Below, one piece after another: positions 1-11,320 of a stretch of 64,000 nucleotides of DNA. This DNA comes from Eutrema japonicum (Eukaryota; Streptophyta; Magnoliopsida; Brassicales; Brassicaceae), in the NCBI GenBank assembly GCA_030161315.1, contig BSQW01000005.1:45910274-45974273 (forward strand). Direction: 5' to 3'. The first letter of the stretch is position 1. Each line of letters opens with the position of its first letter. Made by a program: the position numbers and the translations under genes. The notes under the pieces are model-generated. The model made no database searches, was not told the DNA's origin, and worked only from the letters and a program-made list of their open reading frames with translations.

Positions 1-245
1 ACGGACAAACACGTCTCAACAACATTTTTGACATATCAATCATCTCGAACGTCCGGTCATTAAAAACGCATCCGGAGTTTCAGACCATTGCTTGTCGAGC
101 TATATCAAGTCTCGGACTATCTACCAAACTTTTCTAAGCTCGACAACCGAGCTCTCCAAAATCCAGGTACCACCTACGGAAAACTATCTATTTTTCGAAC
201 TCAATCACAGGGTCCGTCACTCTAAGCCGAACTACGGTTCGCAAG

Positions 246-276
<31 letters not shown>

Positions 277-559
277 GACGCTCGTCTACCGATCTACGAT
301 ACGCTCCCCTATCGAGCTACATCTTCTATCGAGCTACAATACGCTTCCCTATCGAGTAACAATACGCTCTCCAACCGAGCTACATTTTCTACCGAGCTAC
401 AAAATGCTCATTACGACATATCTTAAGCACATCAGTTTCAGTTCTTCGGATTATCAGTTTTGGTTTATCGGTTCAGATCGGTTTATCAGTTTTAGCTCAT
501 TTCGGTTCAGATAAGTTTCGGTTCAGATCGGTTTATCAGTTTCAGTTCAGATGAGTTTG

Positions 560-715
560 TCGTACAGAATTCCAGCTCGTCAGATTCAGAACTTCAGTTC
601 AATACAGAATTCCAGCTCGTCAGATTCAGAACTTCAGTTCGTCAGATTCAGAACTTCAGTTCGTCAGATTCAGAACTTCAGTTCGTCAGGTTCGGTTCGA
701 AACTTCAGCTCTTCA
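560..715 (+). repeat. 22-bp tandem repeat inside LTR element
   Basis: The unit TTCGTCAGATTCAGAACTTC (about 22 bp with the following AG) is repeated several times in a row. Its first part also occurs as two copies of a longer unit starting ACAGAATTCCAGCTCG. The small open frame across it is a by-product of the repeat. Confidence 0.8.
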
Positions 716-794
716 AAAACCGAACTCCTCAGTCGAACTCCTCAGTTCGCATCGAAAGCCGAACTCACGTAGTTCACATATCCCAGATCATCGA

Positions 795-1085
795 AGTTCA
801 ATAAGCCGAGTCCGTCTCGCACACTTCGATGATCTGGAAAGTAATAAGCCGAATTCTCAACATTCGTAAATTATAAGCCGAGCCTCCGTAGTTCGCAAAT
901 CCCAGATCATCTGAGCCAAATAAGCTGAGTCCGTCTCGCACACTCTGATTCGATCTGGGAAAGTAGTAAGCCGAATCCTCAACATTCGCAAATTATAAGC
1001 CGAATGACGCAATTCCCAGATTGTCTGAGCCAAATAAGCCGAGTCCGTCTCGCACACTCCGATCCAACCTGGGAACTAAGCCGAT
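795..1085 (+). repeat. Long-unit tandem repeat inside LTR element
   Basis: About three degenerate copies of a unit of roughly 110-125 bp, each containing AAGCCGAGTCCGTCTCGCAC, a CTGGGAA block and AACATTCG.AAATTATAAGCCGA. The copies differ by scattered substitutions, so the array is not recent. Confidence 0.7.
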
Positions 1086-1302
1086 CAATTGACGATCGCC
1101 GACCTAGAAGCAGGTCGTAAGATCGAGTTTATCCCCTACACCCCGGCTAAGACCGTATTATGTACGGCACCAATTTTGTGCACGGTGAACTCGAGAGGAT
1201 CGTGTATCACGACCTCGGAATTAACAGTCAAGAAACGACTAAGTAATAATAAATTGAATCTCTTAAGCCGAGCTCACATAACTCGCAAAACCATCATACC
1301 CC

Positions 1303-1344
1303 GAACTACGAATGGCTTGATCCCGTCAAAGGGTACGTAGGCAG
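1303..1344 (+). other. Conserved retrotransposon stem-loop motif, copy 1
   Basis: Pattern GAACTACG, a 7-8 base spacer, TTGATCCC, a short loop, AGGGTACGTAGGC. CTACG can pair with CGTAG as an outer stem and CCC with GGG as an inner stem. The same motif occurs at 2219-2260 and on the minus strand at 47060-47103. Function unknown. Confidence 0.6.
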
Positions 1345-1912
1345 TCTATCCCAAGACGCAGCTATAAAACCAAAGAAAACCCAAAAGACGCTCTTAGTGA
1401 AGCAGCTCATCGATCCCGACATTCAGTCAGTAGAAACCGAGCTAATAATCTCACAGAAGCTTCCGAGCACTGTTCGCTAACACATCACAGCTCGTCTACC
1501 GAGCTCCCTAAAATCCGGGTACCCCTTATCAAAATCTATTGTTCGAGGAGATTTTCCTTCCAGATTATATCGAAGGGTCCATCCCAAAGCACGATCAACA
1601 AAGAAAAAGGGAGACGTCCGTCTACCTCCCAATCAAACATATCGCCCTTCGCAGTAAGAAAAGCTTGCATTCGCAGCTCGTCAACCTCGCACTAAGGAAG
1701 TTCAGTCGCAACAAACTCACAACACGCTGACTTTGGTCTCGCACAAACTATCGAACCGAGCTTAAACTTTACTCGAACGAAGCTGAGTAACGCCAAAGTC
1801 CGCCAAAGAAGATTCGAAGGACACAAGTCTGAACGATCAAGACATGATGCTGATTTTAACTCCAACCAGGCTAAAGAATTATCCGCCGAACTCGAACACT
1901 CCTTCGCCGAAC

Positions 1913-1922
1913 TAAGGGGGGG
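1913..1922 (+). other. Polypurine tract of LTR element
   Basis: TAAGGGGGGG lies six bases upstream of the LTR start at 1929. This is the expected priming site for plus-strand DNA synthesis and fixes the element's orientation as plus. Confidence 0.7.
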
Positions 1923-1928
1923 ACTAAT

Positions 1929-2355
1929 TGTTAGAGGGGGATTTAGCACTCCCCCGGTTTAACCCGGTTTGAGTTGAAATCAGCCCAACTCCGACATCAA
2001 AGCCCATCAAGATCGACTTGCGAAATAAAAGGAAGATCTCCTTTTATTTGATAGAGGAAAATCCCGAGAAAAGAGGAAGTTATCCTTATCGACTCCGGGA
2101 AATAAGGATAATCGCCATTATTAATTCAAGAAGGAATAGGAAAATCGACGGACCTCGAAACTTATAAATAGGGGAACCCCCTATTCATAAGGATGATCTT
2201 CAACTTTCTATGTAATTAGAACTACGACCGGCTTGATCCCTTTCGAGGGTACGTAGGCAACCCACCTCGGGTCCAGCTATGATTCTAGTAAAATAATTCT
2301 CCTAAACCTAAACTGAATTCGCCAATCTACGATATGTGCGAATTCGGGTTTAACA
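1929..2355 (+). mobile_element. 3' LTR (427 bp)
   Basis: The LTR begins TGTTAGAGGGGG and ends GGGTTTAACA, giving the canonical TG..CA ends with a short inverted TGTTA/TAACA. A TATA-like box (CTTATAAATAGGGG) near 2160 fits an LTR promoter, and a second copy of the conserved stem-loop lies at 2219-2260, downstream of it. The five bases after the end are ATTCT; the matching duplication would lie left of the window. Confidence 0.75.
2219..2260 (+). other. Conserved retrotransposon stem-loop motif, copy 2
   Basis: GAACTACG, then GGCTTGATCCC, TTTCG and AGGGTACGTAGGCA, inside the LTR downstream of its TATA-like box and so probably in R/U5. The inner stem here is CCCT/AGGG and the outer stem CTACG/CGTAG. 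Confidence 0.6.
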
Positions 2356-3845
2356 ATTCTTTTGTCTATAAAATATTAATTTTTTAGAAAAAAAAGAAGA
2401 AGACAAGGATCAAAATTAGTCCGTAATATGTATGAACTAAATTGTTATAAATAGTAAAATAAATGTTACTTTTTACCATGAATTCAAAAAATATTAAAAA
2501 TTTTAAAAACTTCAAATAGTATATGTTTATAAAAAATAAAATAAAAACTCCAAATATGTGATCTTATATGCAAAAACTCCATTTTGTTTTAGGCGTGTGT
2601 GTGTCACGTTAGCTGGTAAAGTTTTAATATATATATATATCGCCATTCTAAAAGTATAGAAAAATAAAAGGACTGTGTTTCCAAAACAAATAAAAAGAAA
2701 AATATAAGGACTAGAAAAAAAAAACAGAAGGGGAGAGAATCTCGATCAAAGGCTCTTCTCGTAGCTCTTTTTTTTTTTCTTGTGTTTGTCTAATCTCACG
2801 CACGAAGCAGAGAGAGAGTCCTTACCTTGCGACCCCAAAAATATTCCTTTTTTTTCTTCTATTGTCTTCGTCTTCTCCGATCGAATTCCAAATCAGCTTG
2901 AATGTAAGATTCTCGCTTTTCCCCTTCAATTACTTTGCTATTCTCTGGGTTTTTTCATCTCTTTTTTTCTTCTTCCCATTACCGAATACTCGATCTCCTT
3001 CTGAATTTGCATTGCAATTCTTTCTTTTTTTCTTCTGGGTTTATTCTGCTGCCATCGATTTCGAAATTAGGGTTTCTTTTCCAAAATTTAGGGAGATTCT
3101 GGTTTGTGATTTATGAAGCCACCGTCTTGGGCTTGTTGAGTTTGCGGTGGAATTTGGGATTGTTGTGTAATTTCGATCCTTGTCTTCTTCTTTTTTCCTA
3201 TTGTTCGTTCGAGTTTACCATTTGGATTGGAAAAAGTGTACACCTTTACGCCAGAATCATAATATCGACAATGTGATGTAATGGATTTCGATTCGTGTTT
3301 ATTAACACAAATATGTTAAATTTATAAAACCAGTCTTAGTGGTTGTTATCAGCGAGTTTAATGAAAAAACTTGACCTTTTTCTTTCTTGCAGAAGCCTTT
3401 ATTTCATCTTGACTTTATTGACGGTTGTTGAAGCTGTGTAGCTCTTAAGAATTGGGGCTATGAAGTCAACGAGTTACTGCTGATGAAGAAGAAGGCGAGG
3501 AACTGAGATAAATATAACAAGAAAAAAAAAACGAATTTATAAGGTTGCATTTTTAGGCATGTCGCGTTTCGAATGCAGTGGTTATGATATCTCAAGTTGT
3601 TTTGTTCATCTTGCTGAATGGCATCCTTTGGAATAGAGAAGTTTATCGGGCCTGAAGCCCTCTAAACACCCTTTTATCGCGGGGTGAGGTTTCGATTTGT
3701 ACAGAGGTCTTTGCGTTTGATTATTTGGATGCTCAAGTAAGGATGTAATTTTGATGTCACTTTTTTTTTTTTTTGTTACAGGTTACTCACAGCACGTTAT
3801 ATTTAATCATACAGCAAATTTGTTTTGATTTTTGGGAAGTAGATC
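2356..3845 (+). promoter_or_regulatory. Intergenic AT-rich spacer, then promoter and 5' UTR of the GRIK2-like gene
   Basis: 2356-2700 is AT-rich with no gene. A (TA)n stretch at about 2627-2640 is a possible TATA region. From about 2750 the sequence becomes CT-rich, as in plant 5' UTRs. Likely 5' UTR introns end in TTGCAG near 3392 and in GTTACAG near 3781. Several short upstream reading frames lie here. I cannot fix the transcription start. Confidence 0.4.
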
Positions 3846-6113
3846 ATGTTTTGTGATGGTATTTTGTTTGCCCGGACTATGGGTTGCTTTGGATGCTTTG
3901 GCACTTCTGCTAAAACCCGGCAATCTCCTGAGCCCGAGGAAAATGATACAAATTCATGTAGTAGTGATGGAACTAGCATTGAGAGAAGAGAAGAAGATGA
4001 AGAAGATGAAGAAGAAGTAGAGCAGAAGAGCCGCTCCAAAAGATCCGAGGAAATTTTGAAATATAGATTAGATAATGGATTAATCTGCAGGCAGTTTCCA
4101 GTGAAAGAAACTAATGAACTTATCCGTGGAGAGGTAAAATGACATCTTGTGCCTATCTCTCATATTCTTTTCTTGGCAAGTGTACATATTTATTATTATT
4201 GCTTCTTAGAATATCCCATGGTTTGTGTCTATGCCAATTTTGTTGTTGTTTGATCTTCAGGATGAAGATGGTAACAAGATGATCAATGAGTACGTTCGTG
4301 AGTGTAAAATTGGATCTGGTAGCTATGGTAAAGTGGTAAGTGTGAATCTCATTTACAATACTATCTAGTCATTTTAAGTGCATCTCCCAAAAGCATCCAT
4401 AACATTGTTTTTTGCATTTAAAATAGGTTTTATATCGAAGCACTGTAGATGGCCAGTACTATGCTATCAAGGTAAGCTCTTGTTTTCTTTCCCTCATTAC
4501 CTCGTGAAACCGGTTCTTTTTTTGGTTTAGCTGATGTTATTCATTTGAACTATGATCCTTCAATATAGTGCAGATTATACAAGTTAATGTGTTTAGTTGA
4601 TCATTTATAGGGCTTATAAAGCTCTCTGATATATCAGGATTTAATACTTGGGTTTACAGGCATTTCACAAGTCGCATTTATTAAGGCTAAGGGTTGCACC
4701 TTCAGAGACAGCTATGAGTGATGTTCTTCGAGAGGTATCATGCGTTTTCTGCATTGTTTTTCTTCAACAGTATCTCTATTGGTTTCATTTTAGAGAAGTT
4801 GTGTTTACTCTTTTATCTCTGTCACTTTCAGGTTATGATTATGAAAATTCTGGAGCACCCTAACATCGTTAATCTCATTGAGGTCATAGATGACCCCGAA
4901 ACTGATCATTTTTACATGGGTACTTATTTTCCTCTTCCCTTTTCTGCTGTTTTGGTATTTACTTTCCGTGAAAAGAGCCTCTTATCTTCTAATGTTTGTC
5001 TTTCTGCTTCCTCTTAGTTCTCGAATACGTTGATGGAAAATGGGTGTATGACGGTTCTGGACCACCAGGTGCTCTCGGAGAGAAAACTGCTAGAAAGTAT
5101 TTGCGGGATATAGTTACTGGCCTGATGTACCTTCATGCTCATGTATGACCTTCTTTGTTTATCGTGCTTTTCTTGCTTCATGGTTCATCACCTAATAATA
5201 CTGTCTTGATACTATGTCTTTGGGAAATTTAAAAACCAGAATGTAATTCACGGGGACATTAAACCCGACAATCTGCTGGTTACTAGTAGCGGTACTGTGA
5301 AGATAGGAGATTTCAGTGTCAGCCAAGTATTCAAGGTAATAAATGATATTTGAATCATTGATATTCAGTAATTCTTGATATGTATCTTGTAACCTGAGTG
5401 TTAGCATCAATTTGTTTTTGTTACAGGATGATGATGATCAACTGCGTCGATCTCCCGGGACTCCAGTCTTCACTGCTCCAGAATGTTGTTTAGGTCAGCT
5501 TCCTGTCTAATATCTTTAAGCTTGGTCCTAACGCATTAGTGTATAGAACGAATAAGCGAATATCTATTTGTTTTTGGATCGGAACCAGTATCAGGTATAA
5601 CGTATAGTGGCAGAGCAGCGGATACCTGGGCAGTGGGAGTTACTTTGTATTGTATGATATTGGGACAATACCCGTTTCTTGCTGATACTCTTCAGGACAC
5701 CTACGACAAGGTAGGGTTTTGCATATGATCAATGGTTTTCTTGACTCTCAAGAAATCTCTTTTGAATAACCCTAAACCTCCGATTATTTGATCTCTTAAC
5801 AGATTGTTAACAACCCTTTGATAATCCCGGATGGATTGAATCCTCTTCTAAGAGATTTGATCGAAGGTCTCCTTTGCAAAAGTGAGTTGTTTTCATCCTT
5901 TTGGTGTAGTTAAACTGTATAGATCTGAGTTATGTTTTGTCGATTAATGGTGGAACTCACCTGTTGTTTCAAGATCCGAGTGAGAGAATGACATTGAAGA
6001 ATGTGTCGGAGCATCCGTGGGTGGTGATCGGAGAAGAAGGGCATGTTCCCGAATATTTTTGTTGCTGCAAACGCAATTCCTCCGCCTTGAAGATTGAAGA
6101 AGCGGATCTGTGA
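3846..6113 (+). CDS. GRIK2: SnRK1-activating protein kinase, GRIK2/SnAK1-like
   Basis: Serine/threonine kinase of the GRIK/SnAK family, which phosphorylates the T-loop of SnRK1, the plant energy-sensing kinase; Arabidopsis members were named for binding a geminivirus Rep protein. Eleven coding exons with GT-AG introns: 3846-4133, 4261-4335, 4427-4471, 4660-4734, 4832-4919, 5018-5142, 5240-5335, 5427-5493, 5595-5710, 5803-5881, 5974-6113. They join in frame to 397 residues. The N-terminus has an acidic run. The kinase domain shows the glycine loop GSGSYGKV, the catalytic-loop motif HGDIKPDN (HGD in place of HRD, as I recall for the family), a DFS magnesium site (DFG in most kinases) and SPGTPVFTAPE. 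The C-terminus ends in a Cys-rich CCCKR stretch. Recalled similarity to AT5G60550 and the neighbouring genes support the name. A broken partial copy of its 3' end lies at about 10946-11320. Confidence 0.92.
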
Positions 6114-6984
6114 AATCTCAGATCCTAACTAAGAAAATTTGAAGCTTTTCATCGTTTTAAAAGCTTGAAGAATAGATGCACACGTTAACATCACAGGCTA
6201 TCGCATCTTATCAAAAAAAAAAAAAAAAAAATTGCGGTCATATTTTTTTTCTTTTCTCTCTTTAATACTAGATAATTGTCACGTTTTTGTGTATTGATTA
6301 TAAGTTTTAAAATTGATACGACTGATATTGATTTTTCATTTTGATTTTCTTTTTTGGGCTCAGATTTTTGTTTTTCTTTAATAAAGATTTCATTTCACCA
6401 CTTGATTTTTATACATTTTTGAATAATAGTAGATTTAATATCACTTTTACAGAATTCTTGATTGAATAACAAGAAAATTTCAATTATTTAAGTAAACTGT
6501 AAATTCAATAGCATGTCCAACAAAATATGCAATTTTTTTCAAAGTTAGTAACTCTCAAAATCACAACATATGTCGAATTAATCTGTCATATTTTGATACA
6601 TGTAAAAAAAAAAATATCAATTAGATTTTAACACATAATATTAACAAAAAAAAAAAAATATATAATCTAGGCCTAATCCTTATTAAAGTTAGCAAAAAAA
6701 AAAAAAAAAAAAAAGTTGATTTTAGATTAAGGACATTTATTTTAAAGTTTTTTTATAAAAGGAAAAAATAATAATTTTTTTGTTTATAATAAATCAATTA
6801 AACAATAGATTAACATCCTAAAAAAGAAAACAATTAAACAATATATTAAATAATAATTTTCTTGTTTAGATAAATCAATTTACGATCTAATAAAGTAATA
6901 GAAGTTAAAAAAACAATTATGTTTTTTTCATATTACGTTTGACTTTAGATATTAAAAAGTTGGAAATAAAACTTAAAGAGTAAT
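6114..6984. other. AT-rich spacer after GRIK2, no gene seen
   Basis: 3' UTR of the kinase gene followed by very AT-rich sequence with poly-A runs. I see no reading frame of note and no clear transposon end. Confidence 0.5.
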
Positions 6985-7395
6985 ACTTGGGTTCAATCCT
7001 AGGTGTGAATCTCTTTATCCACCCCTCTTCTTTTAGCCAATAAAAATATGACATGTCGTATTTAAAAGAATTAAAAAAAATTAAAATTAAAATTCAACAA
7101 ATAAAACAAATTAAAATAACATATTATACTTAAATTTCATTCTTTAACCCTAAACCCTAAACGGATAAACCTCAAACCCCAAAGCTTAAATCATAAACCC
7201 TAAATCTAAATCCTAAACTTTAAACCCTAAATCCTAAACTTAAAATATAAATAGTAGACATAATTATTACTATAACTTTTATTAAGATAATATTTATTTT
7301 TATTTTATTTAATAAATTATATGACATATTTTGATTGATTAGAGAAAAAATGGTGAATAAAGAGGTTCACCTTTAGTAGTGAACCCAAGATTTTT
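6985..7395. mobile_element. MITE-like element with about 75-bp inverted ends
   Basis: The left end (ACTTGGGTTCA.., CTCTTTATCCACC.., AATAAAAATATGACAT) is an imperfect inverted copy of the right end (ATGACATATTTTGATT.., GGTGAATAAAGAGG.., TGAACCCAAG). The centre, near 7146-7240, is made of degenerate CCCTAAA words resembling plant telomere repeat. No coding capacity. Superfamily not assigned; I could not settle a target duplication. Confidence 0.6.
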
Positions 7396-7760
7396 TCAAA
7401 CTTTAATTATTAGGTAAGCTTATGGTTTAAAAAGGAATGGGAGCAAAACAAGATTTTATTATGGATGCAATAATTTAATGCTTAAAGAAATTACATTATT
7501 TACCAAATTTTTATTGGATGCAAGTTCACACACCTTACCTTAACTGGATTCGCCCCTGTGTACACGTATGTAAATGATAAGAATCTACAAGTGCATGTAC
7601 TTAATTATCTAACAATTATTTCTGTAATAAAAGCTAATATACTATTCTATAATTATCTTGAAAATTTTAACTATAAAAGCCAACCGTTAGCTCTCAAATA
7701 TTCATGCAGTGGAACAAAAAAGATTTGATATTAACCTTTAAAGTAGAAATCATAAAAGAA

Positions 7761-7994
7761 ATGGCGTCGTCGAGAATTCAATTTGTTGCTCTTCTCGTCA
7801 TTGCTTCTCTCCTTGTTAACTCTATTGCGGGGGAACCTGATCTGTTACCTTGTGAATATTCAAGCTTTTCCCATCCAGTGGTACCTTGTCAAGCAAAAGA
7901 AGAGTGTATCCAGAAATGTGGAAACAAACCACCTATGTGTGTGCATTTGGATCCTCGACCTAATTATTCTGGTAATTGTTGTTGTGTAGGATGA
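7761..7994 (+). CDS. Defensin-like (DEFL) secreted Cys-rich peptide, intronless
   Basis: 77-residue secreted peptide. Residues 1-24 (MASSRIQFVALLVIASLLV then NSIAG) form a clear signal peptide. The mature part has eight cysteines and ends in CCCVG, the Cys-rich tail of defensin-like peptides. I chose the ATG at 7761 over the in-frame one at 7704 because it starts the signal peptide directly; the longer form would add 19 polar residues. Position next to GRIK2 matches a defensin-like locus in Arabidopsis (AT5G60553 from memory). The signal peptide closely resembles that of the minus-strand gene at 38.2-38.6 kb, but this copy lacks the usual intron after the signal peptide. Target and role unknown; defensin-like peptides act in defence or in pollen-pistil signalling. 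Confidence 0.8.
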   Translation: MASSRIQFVALLVIASLLVNSIAGEPDLLPCEYSSFSHPVVPCQAKEECIQKCGNKPPMCVHLDPRPNYSGNCCCVG

Positions 7995-9027
7995 GTTGGA
8001 AAAATGTAATTTGATTGAGAAAATATTTTACTATGTATTGAAATCAAATCTTTTATCAATAAATTATTTCAGTAATTAATATAATATGTTTTTTTCTTCT
8101 TCTTATTTTCTTCACTAAAAAGCGTCTTAACAAAATTTATACATGCACTTATTAGATGTGGTATTTTGTTAATCATGTTTTATAGATTTTAAATTTCAGT
8201 GTTATTCAATTAAGTTTTTAAAATTTTCATTAAAATCTGGTGTTATCCAAAACTACAAAATTATATAAAATATTTTTTAATTGGGATTTTATAATCCACA
8301 CACATATATAAATTCTTGTAAATGTTATCAAAAGTTTAAATCGATTATATAAAGCATAAAATCATTGAGTATACATAAAATCTATTTCTTTACCTATGTA
8401 TGTTGAGAAGTGTATGTGTGCCTAAATGATACTAGTATTATGCATGTAATTACCACTTATGTAATTGATTACATGTGCATGGATAAATGTTAATATATGT
8501 AATGTATGCATGTACATGTAGACGTATCTAAATGATAATAATCTGCCTAATCTGAACCGAAATCGATCTGGTACATCGAAAGAGGTCCGATTGATCTTAA
8601 CCGAAATCAGTCTGACTCGAATTAGTCCGGCCGATCTAATCCAAAATTAATCATATGATGAGATATTGTCGAGATTAATGGCTAGACGAGTCGTTGTCTT
8701 CGAGGGGATGTGTGAGAATATCCAACATCAAAAGTTGAGAAAAACTTTCAATAATATATAATAAACTTGGGTCAATCCACTCGTTACCAATTGATTTTGA
8801 GTTAAAAACCCATAATCTCATATTTAACAATGACCGTATCCGTTTTTTTTGTCAAACCACAAATTTAAGTTACATTTTTAATTAGTCTTATTGGCGAACC
8901 CGATGAGTTCAAATACATTTCAAGCTTCAACTTAGTTGAAGTCAAAATCACTACAAATCTTTCCTTTCCAAGTAAGTTATCCTTCGTCACGATTCTGCTT
9001 TGAATCTTAAGTCTAAAGAGGAAAAAG
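7995..9027. other. Spacer with a decayed Ty1/copia-type end
   Basis: Mostly AT-rich spacer. Around 8690-8830 the words GTGAGAATATCCAACATC.., GGGTCAATCCACTCGTTACC and TTTTGAGTTAAAAACCCAT resemble the 3' end of common copia-type repeats (compare the inverted version at 18930-19095). No reading frame. Confidence 0.4.
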
Positions 9028-9039
9028 AAAAAGCACAAA

Positions 9040-10341
9040 GGACAAAAACAAAAAGAAAACGTAAGTCGAAAGAGCGCGTGGATCTTACTCGCAGGAGATT
9101 TTTGCTTTCCTCTCTCAACCCTCCTTTTCGATCTCTCCGCTTCAGAGGTCTTCTCCGGTCACCGGCGCGTATCGCCGAGCCGTGAGGAGGCCTCCGCAGT
9201 GGTGGGCTTTTCCTGCGCGGTGGTCGTTTATAGGGGTGGAGTGTGGCTCGCCGGCTTCTCCTCTAGGCGTAGGACCTTTGTTCTTCGTCGACCTTGGCGC
9301 TCGTGGTGGTGGATTCGCCAGATCTGGACGGCGGAGCGTTTGCGGAGACTTCGGGGACATGGCTCCGTTGATGACGTGACGACGTGCGGTTTTGGTGGTT
9401 CTTCTCTCGGGTTTGCTGGTTTTGCTTCCTATGTCCTGTCTTTTAGCTAGCCATGTCGGTGGCCGGTTCTTCCGCGACGAGACCCTGTATTGCTTCCTCC
9501 CTGGATTCCAAGCCGGTAGAGGACGGCGGTAAGGGTCTTCGGCGGTGAGCAATCGGCGGTGTGGAAGTGGTTTTCTATTTTACGGGTTATCTCTCATCTC
9601 GCTTGGCGTGGGGCTTGACTCTGTCGGCCCGTGGTTCGGTTGGCTAGACGCGGCTCGGCTCGGTGTGGTTGTTCTGGGGGATACGGCAGAGAAGCCTCGA
9701 TGCGGCGCCTTCTCGGTGGTGCTAGATCTTTTTGGAGATGGTTTCTGGTCCGGGAGAAGGTGTGCTCGAGGATTCGTAGTCGGAGGTTCAGTGTGGTCTG
9801 CTCGGTTAGGTTGGTGGTTTGGTCTCTGGTCTACTGTTGTTATGGTTGATTATGTATTTGTGGTTAGTTTGGTCAATTCTGTTCACTTCGGGATTGGTAG
9901 AATTGGTCACTTTTCTGGTTCGAAGTTGGGTCGAGTTTCTTTAGTTTCGATTAGGTTTGACGCAACGATTTATAAGACATCAGAGTTGTAGGGTTCTTAG
10001 TGACTTGCAAGGGAAGTTTGATGAGACCATAACCGGATCGGGATCCGAACGCCTGATAAACCCAAGATGGTTTGCTGGTTGACCGGACTGGATTGGTCTA
10101 GGGTTAGGAGCTAGAACGGGATGTTGGTTTCAAAGAGGTTGCCGCGCTGGTTCTTTAGCCGACAGAGCTGAAGTTTTGCGCCTATTGCGGGCACTTTGTG
10201 GAAGCAAAAATCGTATTTCTCTAAAATTATTTTCGAGTTATTCAGATTTCGTTCTAATTTCCTGTTATAATTATATTTAATTGTAATGCTCAAAATGATG
10301 CCCCTATAAGGGAAGAATAAAAGAGTAATTCAAAAAAAAAA
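9040..10341 (+). mobile_element. Non-coding poly(A) retroposon with target-site duplication
   Basis: A GC-rich block of about 1.3 kb that ends in a poly(A) run at 10332-10346. The sequence AAAAAGCACAAA occurs just before it (9028-9039) and right after/within the poly(A) (10342-10353), a 12-bp target duplication whose A part overlaps the tail. This is the mark of LINE-driven retroposition. The open frames in it (136-148 codons, on opposite strands) have low-complexity translations with no recognisable domain, so I do not call genes. It may be a Sadhu-like or LINE-derived non-autonomous retroposon; the family is not identified. Confidence 0.6.
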
Positions 10342-10572
10342 AAAAAGCACAAATTATTTGTGGTTCACTTGCTCAATTTTTTTGTTTGGGTGTTTATAAA
10401 AAAAAAACCTTGAAGAAGGAAGACTACACGTTCGTTCCTTTTTCCTTGTTGTTTCTTAAAAAAAAAACAAAATCAAGAAATCTTGGGCAAGAAACATCAC
10501 CGATAGAAAGTAAAGTACCAAAGATTAGTTGGAAAGTTAATATATTTGGTTCACACTCGACCCGATATACTT

Positions 10573-10745
10573 TTTGGAGTTAGTGTAGTGAACCAATTCA
10601 TGCATCAACCGAGTGAAGATCATATGAATGCGGTTATGAGAATACTTTGTTATCTAAAGTCTTTACCGGAAAAAAAGGATTATTGTTCTCTAAACATGGA
10701 CACCTCGAAATAGATGGCTACACAGATGTTGATTGGGCAGGCAGG
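10573..10745 (+). pseudogene. Ty1/copia reverse transcriptase C-terminal fragment
   Basis: The plus-strand frame reads FGVSVVNQFMHQPSEDHMNA and on to YTDVDWAGR, the recognisable segment at the RT-RNase H boundary of copia elements (usual form YxDADWAG). Only about 57 residues remain and no LTR is attached. It is a relic. Confidence 0.75.
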
Positions 10746-10945
10746 AAACATCACCGATATAAAATTACAATATATCGAATATTTATAGGAAGCTAAAGCT
10801 ACATAATTACAATATATCCCTAACGACTAGAAATCTACAATTAATACAAATATCTACAATAATTAAACAATTCCAAATATGATGAATCTTCAACCTTCTA
10901 TTGATTTATCTCTTAATAGTCCAAATATCTACAATAATTAGACTA

Positions 10946-11320
10946 TTTATCTCTTAACAGATCCTTTGATAATCCCGGATGTCCTCTAAGATATTCGATC
11001 CAAGGTCTCCTTTGCAGAAGTTACGTTGTTTTCATCCTTTTGGGGCATCCATGACTAATCTGCCTTAAAGAATATTCTGTTGCTGCAAACGCAATTCTGC
11101 CTTAAAGATTGAACAAGAAGAAGAAGCTAATGGGATCTCTCTGAAACCTCAAATCCATTGATCGTTTAAAAAATGTACAAGCTTGAAGAGTAGACGCATC
11201 TCTTTAAACCGTATGTACGTACAAGTTTGATCTCGCCTGCGGTCATTTTTTTGGTTTGTGTCATGTTATTGTGCGTTGTTTATAAAAGTTTTAAAATAAA
11301 TATGATTGTGATTTTATTTT
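10946..11320 (+). pseudogene. Partial, broken copy of the GRIK2 3' end
   Basis: This segment matches the gene at 3.8-6.1 kb from the intron before coding exon 10 (ATCTCTTAACAG) through exon 10 (TTTGATAATCCCGGAT..), the following intron (GTTGTTTTCATCCTTTTGG), the C-terminal exon (GTTGCTGCAAACGCAATTC) and the 3' UTR (AAGCTTGAAGA.TAGA.GCA, TGCGGTCAT). It has internal deletions and no open frame. Retained intron sequence shows a DNA-level duplication, not a retrocopy. Confidence 0.85.

Larger units (their letters stand above)
1..1928 (+). mobile_element. 3' internal region of an LTR retrotransposon (left part outside window)
   Basis: This stretch leads directly into a polypurine tract and a complete LTR, so it is the non-coding 3' internal part of an LTR retrotransposon read on the plus strand. 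I see no long reading frame. It is rich in tandem and dispersed repeats built on CGAGCTAC and AAGCCGA words. A block near 140-200 (AACCGAGCTC.CCAAAATCC.GGTACC) recurs near 1497-1555. A long repeat-rich spacer between pol and the 3' LTR is typical of Tat-type Ty3/Gypsy elements, and the stem-loop motif at 1303-1344 is shared with the Tat-type element at 41.6-53.7 kb. The lineage call is inference because no pol sequence is inside the window. Confidence 0.65.

Noticed and set aside
857..1057. Minus-strand 66-codon frame
   Set aside because: Open frame caused by the tandem repeat in the LTR element; its translation is itself repetitive.
7146..7240. Telomere or telomere-fusion site
   Set aside because: The CCCTAAA words are few and degenerate and lie within a MITE-like element; the same holds for 18064-18092.
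7704..7760. Longer start of the first defensin-like gene
   Set aside because: It would put polar residues before the signal peptide; 7761 starts the same MASSR motif as the paralogue.
9142..9991. Overlapping frames of 136 and 148 codons as possible genes
   Set aside because: They lie on opposite strands of a GC-rich retroposon that is bordered by a target duplication; the translations are Arg/Gly/Trp-rich without any domain.
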